Shown here piece by piece: positions 1-12,900 of a stretch of DNA of 64,000 bases. The notes beneath the pieces were generated by a model, which worked only from the letters and a program-made list of their open reading frames with translations, was not told the origin of the DNA and made no database searches. This DNA is from Symbiodinium sp. CCMP2592 (lineage: Eukaryota; Sar; Dinophyceae; Suessiales; Symbiodiniaceae). The stretch lies in contig CAJNDT010000330.1 of the NCBI GenBank assembly GCA_905221615.1, positions 177,051-241,050 of the forward strand. The letters are read 5' to 3'. The translations under genes were made by a program, and so were the position numbers. The number at the start of each line of letters is the position of its first letter. Positions within the stretch are counted from its first letter, which is position 1.

Positions 1-266
1 CCAAACCAAAAATGGAGCTGGAGCGACACGCATTTCCGCCGCGGTTTGCTCTCCCAAATGCCACAGCCACTGTTGATTTACTGATGTGGGCCCATCCAGC
101 AATGCGAGGTGTCATAAAAAGGTGCAGCAGTTGGTTCTTCAATCGAACATAGTGGCCGAATCAGTGCAAATGAGTGTGTTTTGCGGGATGTGGGTTGTAG
201 GATTCGCCCTTATCCTTGCAAAAGCCCCAAAGCCACACGAGCTGAAACCTGATCCAAAGCTGCAAG

Positions 267-610
267 GTTTGACCGTGGCCCAGCTGCTTCTGAACTGGGC
301 CACCAGCCAAGGGGTTTCGGTGATTCCATCGGCTCGAAGTGAGCGGCACATGCTTGAGAATTTGACGCTTGCTTCCATTGCGAACGATTTGGAGATGTCG
401 GTTTCGTGCAGTTGAGAACAATCTTGAAAGCTTTACCTTTGACTTGTTGAGCCCTTGGAGACGTAAGGAACTGTTGCGAAAAGAGGCTGTCGCAGAGAGC
501 TTCTGAGATCTTATCTTCCCAGCCAGACTGGCTGCAGCGGAGGATCCAGCCGGATCCGAGGTTCATTACCGTTCCTGGCGTGTCTTTGGAGGATCCCAAT
601 CAACTAAGTG
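267..610 (+). CDS. Aldo-keto reductase, C-terminal exon(s), partial gene
   Basis: The exon at about 267-366 lies between an AG acceptor (265-266) and a GC donor (367). It encodes LTVAQLLLNWATSQGVSVIP followed by SARSERHMLENL. This is the conserved C-terminal part of aldo-keto reductases (typically 'qvlLrWalqqGv.vIPks...eri.eNl'), NADPH-dependent cytosolic enzymes that reduce aldehydes and ketones. Seen directly: the motif and the splice-like borders. Known of the family: this segment precedes the last helices and contributes to NADPH binding. A second open stretch, 542-610, ends at a strong GTAGGT donor and encodes DPRFITVPGVSLEDPNQ. It may be the next exon, but I could not match it to the family. 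The N-terminal barrel must lie upstream of the window. The substrate cannot be inferred. Confidence 0.6.
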
Positions 611-619
611 GTAGGTAAG

Positions 620-1740
620 CTTGAAACCCAAGCCGAACTCGAATTTTTTTTACGTTAGAGTGCGAGATGACATGCAACAAAGCAACGACTTGGGCCTTTC
701 TCACGGCAACACTAGACCCCCAAAAAGGAAAATTGCAGCATTGGGCTCGTTTTTTTGGTCACCTCAAGCAAAGACGCTGGCGGCACAGACAAGAAACTGA
801 AACCCTGGACCAAGGTTGGTAACTCCCCAGGCCCAACATGCATGGAGAGCCCGGCTCAAGCACTGCAGGAGTTTGGCGGCCCGGTCCCGCCTTCTCACGC
901 TCGGCTGGACCTCTTCGGCGCTGTTGATCAGCTCCACATGGGTGTTTTGCGCCAGCAGCTCTTTGGGATGCAAGGAGGGCTGATCAGTCAACACAAGGGC
1001 ACTGTTGTCTTTGATGCAGAGATGGGCTTCAGAATGTAGGGGCACTCTTATATGACTGATATAGTAGTTTCCTTACAGGCAGGACCCGAAACAGGGACCC
1101 CTACTTTCGAGACCCTGCACTAAGGACACTTGCGGTTCCCCGACCAGGGCTTTTGTGTTTCAATCTGGTGGTTTGAGTGCCTTGATAAAGCAGCCAGGTG
1201 CTGGCACGAGCACTTTCAGCCCTATCCCTGCTGCCATCCTTCCTTCGGACCGGAAGGCCTTGCAAGCTGCATCTTGGCTTGGCATTCGGTTTCAAGCTGC
1301 AGTGTTCATTCCTTCGGAACCTGTACACTACCAGGAATTGAACGTTTCGTGGACACAGAGAAGACTTAAGGCGTCTTGGAGTTTAGGTTCGGTCTTTCAG
1401 GGTATGGGAGCCTTAAGACCTAGCGATGATGGCCTACATTTCGTGTAAGTATGATGCGCCTTTCAGATGCTATGCTACATGCTGGGGGGCAACTTATGAA
1501 AGCCGCGTGGCCCCCTGGGCGTTTGGGTTTTTGTTGACGACAGACGCTTTAGAACCTGCTTTCAACAAGGATCGTTGCATCCGCGAGTGGACGGGTTTCG
1601 TGAATTCGGGTATTCCTTCAACACGTCTGTGCTAAGTTCTGTTCTAGCCACACCTGTGATTGGCTTTGCCAGGACGGCTTCGGTTCAAGCTGCATCTCCA
1701 AGTCGTTTGTCATGACCAAGGTTGGGGAACAGGATTTGCG
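620..1740. other. Intron/intergenic sequence with an ambiguous open stretch
   Basis: No gene can be named here. Positions 838-1034 are open on both strands. The + strand reading ends at a plausible GTAGGG donor and contains MGVLRQQLFGMQGG. The - strand reading contains KELLAQNTHVELINSAEEV. Either could be an exon of the neighbouring aldo-keto reductase or GMC genes, or of a fragmented mobile element. The stretch 1155-1340 is also open on + with no family that I recognise. The remainder resembles intron. Confidence 0.3.
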
Positions 1741-1748
1741 TTCCTCGA

Positions 1749-4700
1749 CTGTTGCTTGCCGCCTACGATCCTGAAGCTGACGTTGCCACTTGCAATACCC
1801 TGGCTGCCGGAGGAGGTCGACTTTATCGTCGCACCAGGCTTTTGTTTGGCACTGTTGTTTCTTTACTCTGGGACTGCAAACGATAGCCTGAGGAGCCGTG
1901 TATATCGGCCTTCCGACCAGATCCTGTCCGCCGAACCTACACCCCAAACTTCACTGACCCCGAAACAGGACAAGAGAACCCAACCATCCAGATAACATGA
2001 CAAGGTGGGCGCAGGCTCGGCCGGCAGTGTGGCCGCCTCACGGCTGGCCCGTCGCGGTTTCTCGGTGGCTTTGCTCGAGTCTGGTGGAATGGGAGGCTTG
2101 ACTTGACAAAGTCAGCAAGCAGGGCTGGGGGTTTCAGGGTCCAAGAGTCTCAATGTTTCGGACTTTTGACTTGAGGGTGGTCAGGTTGTCTGGGTGCAAG
2201 TCTTCGAGATTCATGAGCCGCTTTTCCTAGACTTCATGCATGTGCATGATGCATCGTCGTTGCGCGACGGTAGACTCCAAGTCTTGGCATCGAGACGGTG
2301 ATATGGTCTCCAATTATGATCGCTGGTCTGAGTCTGTTTGCTGCTTTTGGTGCTACTTGCTGCGAGTGTGGCAGACTGCTCTGGTGGCATCGTTACGTGG
2401 AGACAATTACTGTAATGATGGTGATAGCTGCTGTCTTTTCCAAGCTTACTGCTCTCAGCATAATCGCCAGTCCTGAAAGCGGTTGCCGTCATTGTTTGCC
2501 GATCGTTCTTCTTTTTTGGTTTATCAGTTTTCCGTGGCATGGGTACCATGCGTTTTCTTATGTGGTCATCGAGACCATATCTGCCCCAAGGCCTGGAACT
2601 CAGAACCAACCAAAAGAACCAGTTCTCCAAGGGTATGCTGGCGGGGTGGACTCCAACCCCAACCCGTCTGCACCGGAGCAAGCCGATCTCTGGCAACTTC
2701 GGCACTCATCGGTATGCTAAAGGATTAAGCAGCTGACAAACGACAGTTCCAAGGCCATGATGATCATATTGAGGATGATGTTGATGTTGGTGTCGGCAAG
2801 AAACGTGCAGTATCCGCAGCAGCTCCAATCGGCTTATAGCTCATGTAGTGGCAGTAATCGCTGTACTCGTAGCAGCGGTCATGACAGTCGCGTCAGTCAC
2901 GAAACAGACAGATTGAGAAAAGGAGGCGTGGAAGGAAAGGAGGCATGGCCATGGAACCAGAAAGTTGCACCAGAAAAAGAAAACTGTAACCAATGTTGTG
3001 TCATCGCAGTAACAACAGTCACAATCAAGGTGTGCAAGGAAGAATCATGTTGTAGTGATCTTGACCGTGCCAACGTAGCAATCATCACCACAGCCGGAAG
3101 AGTGTTGTAGTCAAAGCAGCAGAACAGTGAGAATTCTCAATTATTGTAGCTCAACGGTGGTGCAGCCGTATTGATTGTGCAGGAGCCAGCAGTGACAAGG
3201 TGGTGGTGGTGGTGGTGGTGGTGGTGGTGGTGGTGGTGGTGGTGGTGGTGGTGGTGGTGGCGAAGCTGTCGTCGTCGTCGTGGTAGTTGTGGTAGCAATA
3301 GAAGGAGTGGTCGTCGTCGTGGGCTTCGCCTTAGCGAAAATAGCCGCAGCGCAAAACATCAGTTCTACCCTGAAGCCCAAAACGGGATGAACTGACGACG
3401 TTTACTTGAAGGGTTTACTGCCAAAAGAAATGAAGCATTTACGGGCCAAGGATTCAGGGTCAAAGCTGCAAAACCCTATACCATAAATCGGCAAACGTCG
3501 TCTCAAAATCTTCTTGCGATCAACGGAGGCGGGAAGGGCCCAAGACAAATCCAAATCCTTACACGCAAACCTTAGATTATCGAAGTGCTAAGGTACGTGA
3601 ACGATATCGAGTGGGGCTTGGGGAAGGTGACCCGAGCAACGCAGATCATCCATGGCCGCGGCCTTGGCGGCACCTCCTCCGTGAATGGCCGCTACTACAC
3701 GCGGACCTACCTCCCCTTCGATCTTGAGGTAGCGTTCAACCCTGATGAATGTCGTGAGAATTCGATTCCGAAACCCTCAGCTCTCAGGCAGTACTCTAGC
3801 CCGAAACAGCATCGAAACCCTCTGAACGCTGAATGTTGAATGCCAGGTGGTTTCGAAGGCTTACGAAGATGTGGAGTCGGATCTGGAGATGCACACCGAG
3901 GATTTGGACGGTGAGAGGTCTCCATGGCAGGCCAGGGCTTGGGGGATTTCTTTGGTTTAGGCTTTGGAGGTTCGATGTTGGGAATCGGGGTTGGGTTTGT
4001 GTGTTGGGTCTGGGACGTAGGTTTGGAGTTTCGGGAAGTTTCGGACCTTTCAAGCTCTGATTTTGAAGGGAAGTGCCACGACCGCAAACCCCAAGGCCAT
4101 TTTGGGGGTTTGGCGCTATGGATGCCCTTCATGACAATGATAATGCACTGGGGACGTCGATGCAGCAGCCCGGGAAAACCACGGAGCGCGACCAGGCAGC
4201 CATCCTGGATGCCCTCGCAGAGGCCGGCGTTCCCTTCCGCCAGAATGCCTCGATGTCGTGGCGCCTTCGGCTGTCGAAATCTCGTTCTTCTATACTTCAC
4301 GTGCGAAGGGTGCTTGTCAAGGTAGGTTAAGAAGTCTGGAGGTCCGGCACCTTCTCAGCTTAGACATTTCGTCGTTTGAGCTGCGCTTGGTTCATGGGGG
4401 AGTGAACTCATTCCGCAGTTGAGCAAGACTTGGCCGAAGCTGCGCGCCTCACTTCTTGCAAAGCTACGTGGGTGCCTCCGAGGGTTGGGTTAGGGACCCA
4501 TTGAAGTTCTGAAAGTTGAGGCTGGTTTGAAGCCTCAGCTCATATAACCCTCAGAAGCGCCCAAATGCCAGGTCTAGTTGAAGCCTCGAGGCTCCGAATT
4601 GGTTTGAGGGCACTGTATGCAGTGTCCAAGCATATCCAAATTGGCGGGTAGGGGTTGTTCAAATGCCCAGGCACGGCACATCTGTTGGCCCCACCCAGCG

Positions 4701-5727
4701 GATTGCTCGCTGCCGGCACACGTCTCTTGGGCCGTCGTCCTACCACTGCGCCCTTGGTGCCGAGAAGTCTCAGCCAGGAGAGGGAGGAGAGGGAGCCCGA
4801 GTCCGAGTCGTGTCGCAGGCGCACGCGGTGCGGGTGCTTTTGGAAGGCGGCCGAGCGCGCGGAGTCCTGGTTGGCAGCGGGGGCGCGAGCGGCCGCGAGG
4901 CGTTGGTTCGCTGCCGGCGTGGCGTCGTTGTGAGCGCCGGCGCCTTGCAGACCCCGGCTCTCCTTCAGCGTTCGGGGATCGGCAGCCGCGAGGATGCACA
5001 ACGCTTGGGGATCAAGCTAGAAGTGGAGAGCCCGGCGGTGGGCGGTCACCTCCAGGATCACCAGTACCTTGCTTTCCGAGTAAGAACGCCACTGCCTTGC
5101 ATGGAGCCTGAGCCGCACCGCGGCGGGAGCCTCTACGCCTTCTACTCCCGCTTAAAGCACCCAGGCCCTGCAGGCCCTGCAGGCCGCTCCAGCGGCTCCA
5201 GCCGGCCCAGGCTGGAGCTCCAGATGCTTCCGCATTGCACCAAAAGCGAAGGCCCCCAGCTGGAGCTGAAAAGCTTTCTGATTTTACTCCGGAGCCGAAG
5301 CGATGCCGGCCGCGTGCTGGCCCGCTCCATGGACCCGTCCGAGCCTCCCGGAGTGCTTTTGGATCCCTTTGCAGGCAATGCCTCGGACGTGGCATCCCTC
5401 CTCCGAGGGCTCCGCGAACTTTACGGCGTACTGCAGAAAGCCTGGCCAGAGTTGTCCTTCGAGCCTTCCTACGAAGACCTTATGAAGGACGATGTCGCCG
5501 GACGGCATTGCGCTCAATTTCTGGGTTCCTGGCAGCACCCGATGGGAACTTGCCGTGTTGGGAAGGTGCTGGACGCCCGGCTCGGGGTGCGTGGGGTGCG
5601 GGGCCTTTGGGTGGCCGATGCGTCGGCACTGCCCGACTGGGCGCTGGCCGGGCACCCCGACGCCGGCGTCCGTGCTCTCGGCTCCCTGGTCGCCACCTTC
5701 GCGGCCGAAGATTCCGGAGCGGTCTGA
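1749..5727 (+). CDS. GMC (glucose-methanol-choline) FAD oxidoreductase, multi-exon
   Basis: This is a flavoprotein dehydrogenase/oxidase of the choline dehydrogenase/aryl-alcohol oxidase type, which oxidises an alcohol with FAD. Exons placed by eye: one ending at 1830 (EEVDFIV, GC donor); 2005-~2088, with the FAD-binding VGAGSAGSVAASRLARRGF then LLESGG; 3593-3728, with GMC signature 1 (HGRGLGGTSSVNGRYYTR); 3847-3910; about 4140-4320, ending at GTAGGT; and about 4663-5727. The last exon holds GMC signature 2 (GALQTPALLQRSGIG) and the C-terminal HPMGTCRVG, then VADASALPDW and GHP. In the family, a His in this C-terminal part is the catalytic base. The stop is TGA 5725-5727. The start codon was not found, so the left edge is arbitrary and N-terminal targeting cannot be judged. 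The last exon is long and GC-rich, unlike the others. A (TGG)n run sits in the intron before signature 1. Substrate unknown. Confidence 0.85.
3199..3260 (+). repeat. (TGG)n microsatellite in GMC intron
   Basis: About 62 bp of uninterrupted TGG units inside the GMC oxidoreductase intron. The flanks carry related GTC/GGT trinucleotides up to about 3330. The poly-Trp and poly-Pro open frames over it are artefacts of the repeat. Confidence 0.95.
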
Positions 5728-6925
5728 AATCATCGAGTGTCAAGGAGGTTTCCCTGACAAGCACCTCCGCGTGGCTTCTGCAATGGCGGCTGGGAGATGT
5801 GTAGCTTCGCGACGGCGACAAGTCTCCACTTCAACTGCATCTTCAGCTTTGACCTCTTTCTAGCTGCAGCGGTTACAGCTCCTGCACCATTGATGCGTGC
5901 TGGTTCGTCGCTAAAGGACGATGATGGCGTAGCCGCCATCAGGATCACCAGGTCTACGCAATTTCTTGGAGCAGCCGCGGCCATCAGCTGAGAAGCACAA
6001 GCTGATCACCGTCGCCAACTTTGCCAGACACTTTGCTCGCAAAGGGTAGAGCGCGGCTCTGATTCCTTCAGCCTTCAAGCCCCGAAACTCAGCAATCCTC
6101 GAGTTTGAGGTTCATAAACCCCCAAAGCGGCTCTGAAGAGTCCTCATTCCGAGGCGCCTCGGCAGCTTGATGAACCTGAGGGCCGACAGCTGCACCGAAA
6201 GAAAACGTCTCATACTGCCGGGTCGGTTTGAGCCTGTTCTAGCTTGCCTGAGAGGCCTCCTGTAGAGAAGGTGGAGAGGTCTCTGGGCTTCCGTTTCGCA
6301 CTGAACTTGTCAGGATTCGGGTGTTAGAGCTCAGGGTTTCCGTATGTTTCAGATCTTCCGCAAGTAAATGCTCCACCCCCGAAGACCTTACAGTAACTTA
6401 CGTGGGTCTCCTACACAATCGACTCTTCAGAGCCACCAAGCGCTGATATTTTGTGTCACGGCAACTCGGCTCACAGACGAGAAGACGTGCCGAGTGGCCT
6501 TTGGGTGGGCGCACGTTTTTCTCCGCCGCGGGCTCAGTCCAATGGGGGATCTACAGTACATGACATCTTGTTATCATAAGGCGTCTGGAGCCTAGACCTT
6601 ATCAAACTGAATAGACCACCCACAACCCCCGGAACCTAAACCTCATAAATTGAGACCAGAGGGTACAATGACCATCTCGGGAACCTGCTTGGCCTCCCAA
6701 CCGAAAAGCTCATGGATTTTTTGAACCATGAGAGGCCGAGCGACCTCGCAAATGTTCTAGTGGACGTTCCGCTGAGTGTTCTTGGGAAGCCCCTAGCCCA
6801 TGTCCAAAGAGACCACCCATAAACTACAATCGGAACCCCGGGAGCCCGCGTCACTTGTCTTGGGGTTCAGGATGAAACGACATTGGAAAACCTGAAGCGC
6901 TAAACCGCCCGAGGACATGGTTACA
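5728..6925. other. Intergenic region, GMC oxidoreductase to gene X1
   Basis: About 1.2 kb with no protein that I can support. It contains degenerate GGGTTT/AAACCC-like words typical of non-coding DNA in this window. The 3' end of the GMC transcript and the trans-splice acceptor of gene X1 should lie here. No polyadenylation signal or promoter could be recognised. Confidence 0.5.
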
Positions 6926-9900
6926 ATGCAGCAGTCGGCACTTTGGGTGCTGGCTTTTTTCCCGTGCTGTGTAGATGCCGCCTCTTTACGACGGAGTAAG
7001 ATGACCTTCATCGAGGACCGAAAGCCCTACGGCCGTGGACTCGTTTCCGGTGACATGTGCATTTTTCCTGGGGCTTTTCACAGAATTTGCTGGCACCGGA
7101 GTCTTTTCGTGATACCTTGGGTTCGGGTTTGTAACTGCTTCTTGTCCGTCGGTTCGCAGTGGAAGTTTCGTGACCGTGCTCCTTCAAAAGATGCCTTCCG
7201 TCGGAACTCTGAGAACTCTGCTCTGAAGTTCTTTTGCAGAGGGCATGCCTCCGATAATGCGGCTTAAAGCTGGCCTTGGGCTTGCAGTGCGGAATGCTTG
7301 GTGTACCGTAGTGCTGCAGGAGAAGATGTCCATGCAGATGAAGCTCATGATGCCAGAGAGGGCGACCCTGAACAACATCGAGGTGCCGATACTTCGAAGC
7401 TCTGAATGCGGTGTCAATAGCCCGACTGGGCAGTGTTCCTGTACTAAGTCCCAGCATGAGGACTGTAGCATGCTGTAGCCCTGACTTGTAGGACGAGGTC
7501 CTGCTCCACGTTTCACTCTGTCAGACACCGGACTTGAGACCCTGAGGCCTCCGTCCTAAACATGGCGAAGCTGAGACAATCCAAGCACGGTGAGGGTGGG
7601 AGCAATCTGCCGGGTCCCAAGTTGCACAGGCGCCTTTTCCTTCGCGTGGTTGCCTTGAGGGTCTCAGACTCGAAAAACCCTCAACGCCTTCCCGCCCAAC
7701 TTAAGCTTCAGCAAGAAACACAGCCCAGGAAATAGCAACAGCAAGGGCATTACCATGCTTTACCAATATCTTTAAGTTTTCCACCACAGCGATGACAAAC
7801 CAGCAGTGCTTCTCAGGCTGATGCTGTCGGAAGACCCACCGCTGCTAAACAGGGTGGTGGCCGGCGTACGCCGGCGAGTAACAGCTTCAGAACACCAGCT
7901 TGAAATCTTCAGTTATTTCTTCAGGCCTCATATAAGACACATACGACGCAAGCCCCAAGCCGAAACCCCAAACCCAAGAGCCCAAAGCCCCGAGCCCCGC
8001 CGAACGGCCGGCGTTCCGTTTAGGACGGGCTTCCTGGACCAGATCCAGGGCCTGATCGACAAGACCATGAAGACCAACATAGTCACAAGGCCTCGCAGGG
8101 TCGAAAATAAGGTTACCTCACTTTTGGTTTTCCTTACAACTTGAGGAGAGTTTTCAGGGTTTAGGGCGCCGCACCTTGAGGTTTGGGGCTTGGGGCTTTT
8201 CGGATTTCGGCTTCTCTTTAGTCTTCGTTGCAGGCTTCCAGGAGGCATGTCAAACTTGCGCTCCCGAGCATCAGCCATAAGCTCTACATCCTACATGGCC
8301 CTGCACCACAGAACCCTAAACCGTTTACCCCAGAGTCCCGAAGCCCACGCTGCCAAACCTGACCACCCCCCGACCCCTGGAACTGAGGGCCTTCGGGCTC
8401 CCAGGCACCCCCAGAGCCAACGAAGTCCGAATCCGAAGATCTTTAGGATGATCGATTTTGGCAAGCCCTACTCCAGTTATTTCGGCCAAAGATTCAGGCT
8501 TTAGGGTGTAGTAGCTGCAGAAACACTGGCTGTGAGCGCCGAGGTTTGTCAGTCTAGGGAACAGTCGGGGCCTCTTCCCGAAACCTGCACCCTCCTCAAT
8601 GATCCCCTACATCAAGGCATCCATTTACCCGAGTCGACTCGTCCGGGGCTGCGCTTTGTGGTTTTGGGGCCCTAAAACCCTAAACCTGTCAAGGCAGAAT
8701 CAGACACAGCTGGACCTGGATTCGGCTTGGGCCAACCTTAGCCGCCTCGCCTGCACGGTTTAGTCGAGTCTCTGATAAAGTCTTGGGACTAATGCCACGG
8801 TCACGCGGTCTCAGGAGATAGGACAGCAACCACGAAGGAGCATCAGCTGAGTTTCAGGAGAGTTCAGGACACAAGGAAGACGGGTCCTGAACCCTTGCGC
8901 CCTCAACCTTCAATGCGACGTGCCAAGGCACGTGCCCGCATCCCAACGACACGGACTTTGTAGATACGCTCGCCGAGCTCGACAAAGGTCACACAGAATG
9001 CAGAACGACCCAGGACACTAATGCCACCGTTCTTGCTATGACTGACCGATGATTATGACGGTGGTCGTTGCCCTCGTTTCTTGACGTCGTCGTCGTGCTG
9101 CTGGTGGTGGGGGGTGGTGGTGCTGGTGGTGGTGGTGGTGCTGGTGGTTGTGGTTGTGGTTGTGTTTGTGGTGGTTGTTGTTGTTGCTGCTGGTCCGTCT
9201 TTTCGGGGCAGCCAGAGAAGGTTAACCCGGCTTGGTGGGGACGGGAATATGGTCTCATTTGACGGCTGTTTTGGAGGAGCATTTTGATCTCAATCAATCA
9301 AGGTCAAAGTCACGAGGTCAGTCTCACACCTAGTGAGTAAGGTATTACGCCCGCCATGCGTAGAATCCACTCGCGCAACGTCCAATTTGGGTTCATTGCT
9401 TTGTTGCTTCTGTTCATACTCCCGGTGTGATAATATGCATATTGTTGGTCTTTTTGTTGTTCTGGCCAAACGATACTGTTCTGATTCCCGTCACCATCAT
9501 CTCATCAACGTTGAGTTTGTGGCTCTTGTTTGACTACGTCTACAGCAGTAGTACACTGTCTACAAAATTAGTGAGCGAACCGCAGAAACTGGAAACAAAA
9601 TTGAAAATAAATTTGACGTGAAGCCGGAAACAAAATTGAATCGTTATTGGAAAGTTATTTGGAAATAGACCCAAGGCTGGAAATAAAATTGAATGTAAAA
9701 CTGGAAATATTTTGGAGAATAAATAATCCCAGAATCCTGCCTTAGCCTGGCCACGCCCTTCTCTATAGTACAGAATGCGCCCAGCTTTCAGGGTCCAACT
9801 TCAAGGCTCCTCATCTGAAAAATCCCGAAGCTCGAAACTATCCCAAGAACCTACAGCTCGAAAGCCGTAATCCTAAGCTCGAGGACACCATGTGGTCTAC

Positions 9901-12900
9901 CTACAAGCAGACGTGCATCACCGAGAGCACCTGGCCCTTTCCATTTCGTTCGTGTTCTGAGACTATTCGCTTGGGGTTGTTGAAGGTTTTGGCTTTTGGG
10001 AGGTGCCGTCTGATTAAAGGTGTCGTATGGCATGTTCGCCTAGGTTTGTCTGTCCCACCCCTATCGTACGGACAGGCTTGTGGGGTTCCTTGGACCTTCT
10101 GCGGATTTTTTCCAAGGATTTTGACGGGGAGTTTCCATGGTAACCGGATAAAGGCAGCTGAGCTTGCAGCTTGATGCCTGTGATGAGCGCATAGCTTTGC
10201 AAAGGGGAGATCTTCGAGAACGAGAAGAAGGCTATCTGCGATCAGTACAAGAGCATCAATGTGGCCCGGCTTGCTTGTGACCTTAGCCTTAACTCTCAGT
10301 CTTGGAGCACCAGTACTGCAACCTGAACGGACGAAGATTACAACCAACCTATCCTGCTGCTGATACTATTCAGGATGGGCATCCAGATTCCATTCACCCC
10401 GAAACCAGATGTCGAAACTTAAGCCGACATCCTAAAGCCCTAATTACCGTGTATAGCTCTGGCCTTCTCAGCAGCTCAAGACGCCGAACGCCGAAAGCAT
10501 GCCGTCCAGGAGATGCATGTGTTGTTTCCCCAGGTGAACTCTACATTCCAATTATGAGACTCTTCGAAGCTTCCCATACTCAGTCTCCGAGGTCTTCCCG
10601 AACCCGACGACCACCTGTGTGATGGCCGAGGGCACCGCGGTGTGGGCCCCAAGAAAGTTTCAGGGCTTTGGGATGCTTTGGGTTTGTTTGGGGCTTGAGT
10701 CAAGGGTTTGGAGGTTCAGCCGGTTCAGGGCTCGGGTCTTGAGATTCCTGAACCCGAAGCCCCAAATCGTTACCTCCTCAGCAAAGTCTCAGGTTCCAAC
10801 CATCGGCAACTACTTGACTGCAATGGAGGAACACTTCACCAAGAAGCACGAGACGCTGAAGGATAGCCGTTGTCTGGGATGAGGGTCCAATTTTTTTTTT
10901 CTCCGAGGGTGCCGTTAAGATGTGTCAGGAGTGGAAGGACAAGTGCGACACCGCCCTTGCTACTCCGTTCCCGGGCGATCCGTTGTGCTTCGAGAAGGTT
11001 TGTACGTACTACGCCCCTCTGCTGATGGTATGAGCTGTACTCAAGCGTCAGTCTAGACAGGCAATCCTCTTGGAGATCGTTCTAGCTACCTGACATTCAA
11101 ACATGTGTTCTTTAATCCACCGGGATGTTGAGTTTGGACACACTCCTTGACTTTCCAAAATGCAAAAGTGCCAAGAGTTGAACGGTCCAATGTACACGAG
11201 TAACGAAGAGTAAGATCAATCACTGTGCCTGTCCTGATTGCAGAGTGGCACCGGGGTTTGTGGAAAGCATGGAGGGCTTAGTTCTAGCATTGGGCGAAGT
11301 GGTTAGGTGTCATCCAGGAGCTTAGACGTGCAAGCTCAGAGCGCGCGCGTGAGCTGGAGGTCCATGATCTGGGTCTACAGTTTGGTTATCATAGTGTTGA
11401 GTTGCATATTTTTCTTGTTGCAAGATGGCTTCATCTTGGAGGGTTTTTTGTGTTCAGTATCCGAAACCGCCTTACGACCGCCGTTCTGAGCAGCGATGAA
11501 GACCCGAAGGCCGAAACCGCCGAATCCAGAGCCCTAGACAAACCTGCGGGGATCGTGCCTAAGGACAAGAAGATCGACTGCGACAAGAAGCAAGCGACTT
11601 TCGAGCAGAAATCCTGTGATTTGCACCGCACCTACCGCTGTAGAGCCCTGGAGGCATTGGCATTGGCCCACGGTTTTTGAGTCAGGGTTCAGTAGCCTTC
11701 CAGGCGTTGTTGTGTTGATACTGCAGGCTTCCCTAACTTCGAGCTCCCAAACGTGCAGCTTCCGGGGTTGAGCCTGGCAAAGAACTCAACCTTGGAATGG
11801 CCCAAGAAAGCCCGAAAGCCTAACCACTAACCCCTAAACCCAAGCCCCAAACAACCCAAGATCCAGAGCTTCCAGGGTCCCAAGACCCCAAAAGGGACAC
11901 GACTCTACACTGAGACTACAAAACAGAGCCCGGTGCTCAGGCAGCTACACGAGCTGCTACGATCAGCGCAAGGTCAGAGCTGGGTTGGCAGCCAAAAATT
12001 CTTTCAAAGGTCACAGGGTGCAGATTTCGCACTCGTGCCGAGGGACGAGGTACGACAGTGTATGCTAGCGCCAGTATCCCTTTGGGAAACATCGAAGGTG
12101 TTTCGCTAGAAAACGTCGAAGGGGTTTTCCTCTGAAGCTAAACAGAACGAAGCTTGTCTGTTTGCTAGAGTGTCTGCACATGGCCGGTGAGCCCAGCACG
12201 ATCAGTGCGGCTAGAGAGGAGCGACTGCTAGAGGTTTGGGCAAGGAAGCTCCGTGAAGAGCTGCTAGAGATACATGCCCCGGTTCTCGCTAAGCTGCACG
12301 GGAGTCTGGACCCCGCGAGGGCAGCTATCTTGCTTCCGGGGAAGACCCGGGCGTCGACTCTGAAGCGCTACCTGAGCTACTACAGGCAGTGGCGCCAATG
12401 GCTCCACGCAGCTAAGCTCAGGCCGCCCCCGGTCACCGCCGCGGACCTGGTGGATTACCTCCTCGCTAGGAGTGATGAACCCTGCGGCCGTTCGGTCCCA
12501 GAAGCTATTCTCAAGGCTATCTCCTGGATGGAGAAGGTGGCCGATTTCCCGGTGGAGCTAAGGACCACCTTTGGTCGCCTGGTCTGGGCCGCTAAGGACA
12601 GCATTGTGGAGCAGCTAGCGGAGGGGGCCCCCCTGATCAAGAGAGCGCCCCGCTATCCCGTCTACATGCTGGTGCAGCTAGAGCTCGTGGTCATCAACCC
12701 CGCCCTGGCCGCAGGCTGGCGGATCTGGGCCTGGGCTAAGTTGGTCAAGGTCTGGGCCACGCTAAGATGGTCGGACCTTCAGGCTATCCTGCCGGCCGAG
12801 CTAGTGATGGTGGAGGGGCGACTCACCACCATCCTCCGGAAGACCAAGACTTCCGGCGCTACGAGAAGGGTCAAGGAGCTACCGGTCGTGGTGTCCGAGC

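Noticed and set aside
1155-1635. Open stretch in front of the GMC gene as a named protein
   Set aside because: It is open but matches nothing that I recognise and has no clear splice borders.
11941-11960. GCTA pair just before the element as evidence that the bias extends outside
   Set aside because: These lie in gene X1 exon 12, which has a matching X2 exon; the surrounding 100 bp and the DNA after 21453 lack the pattern.
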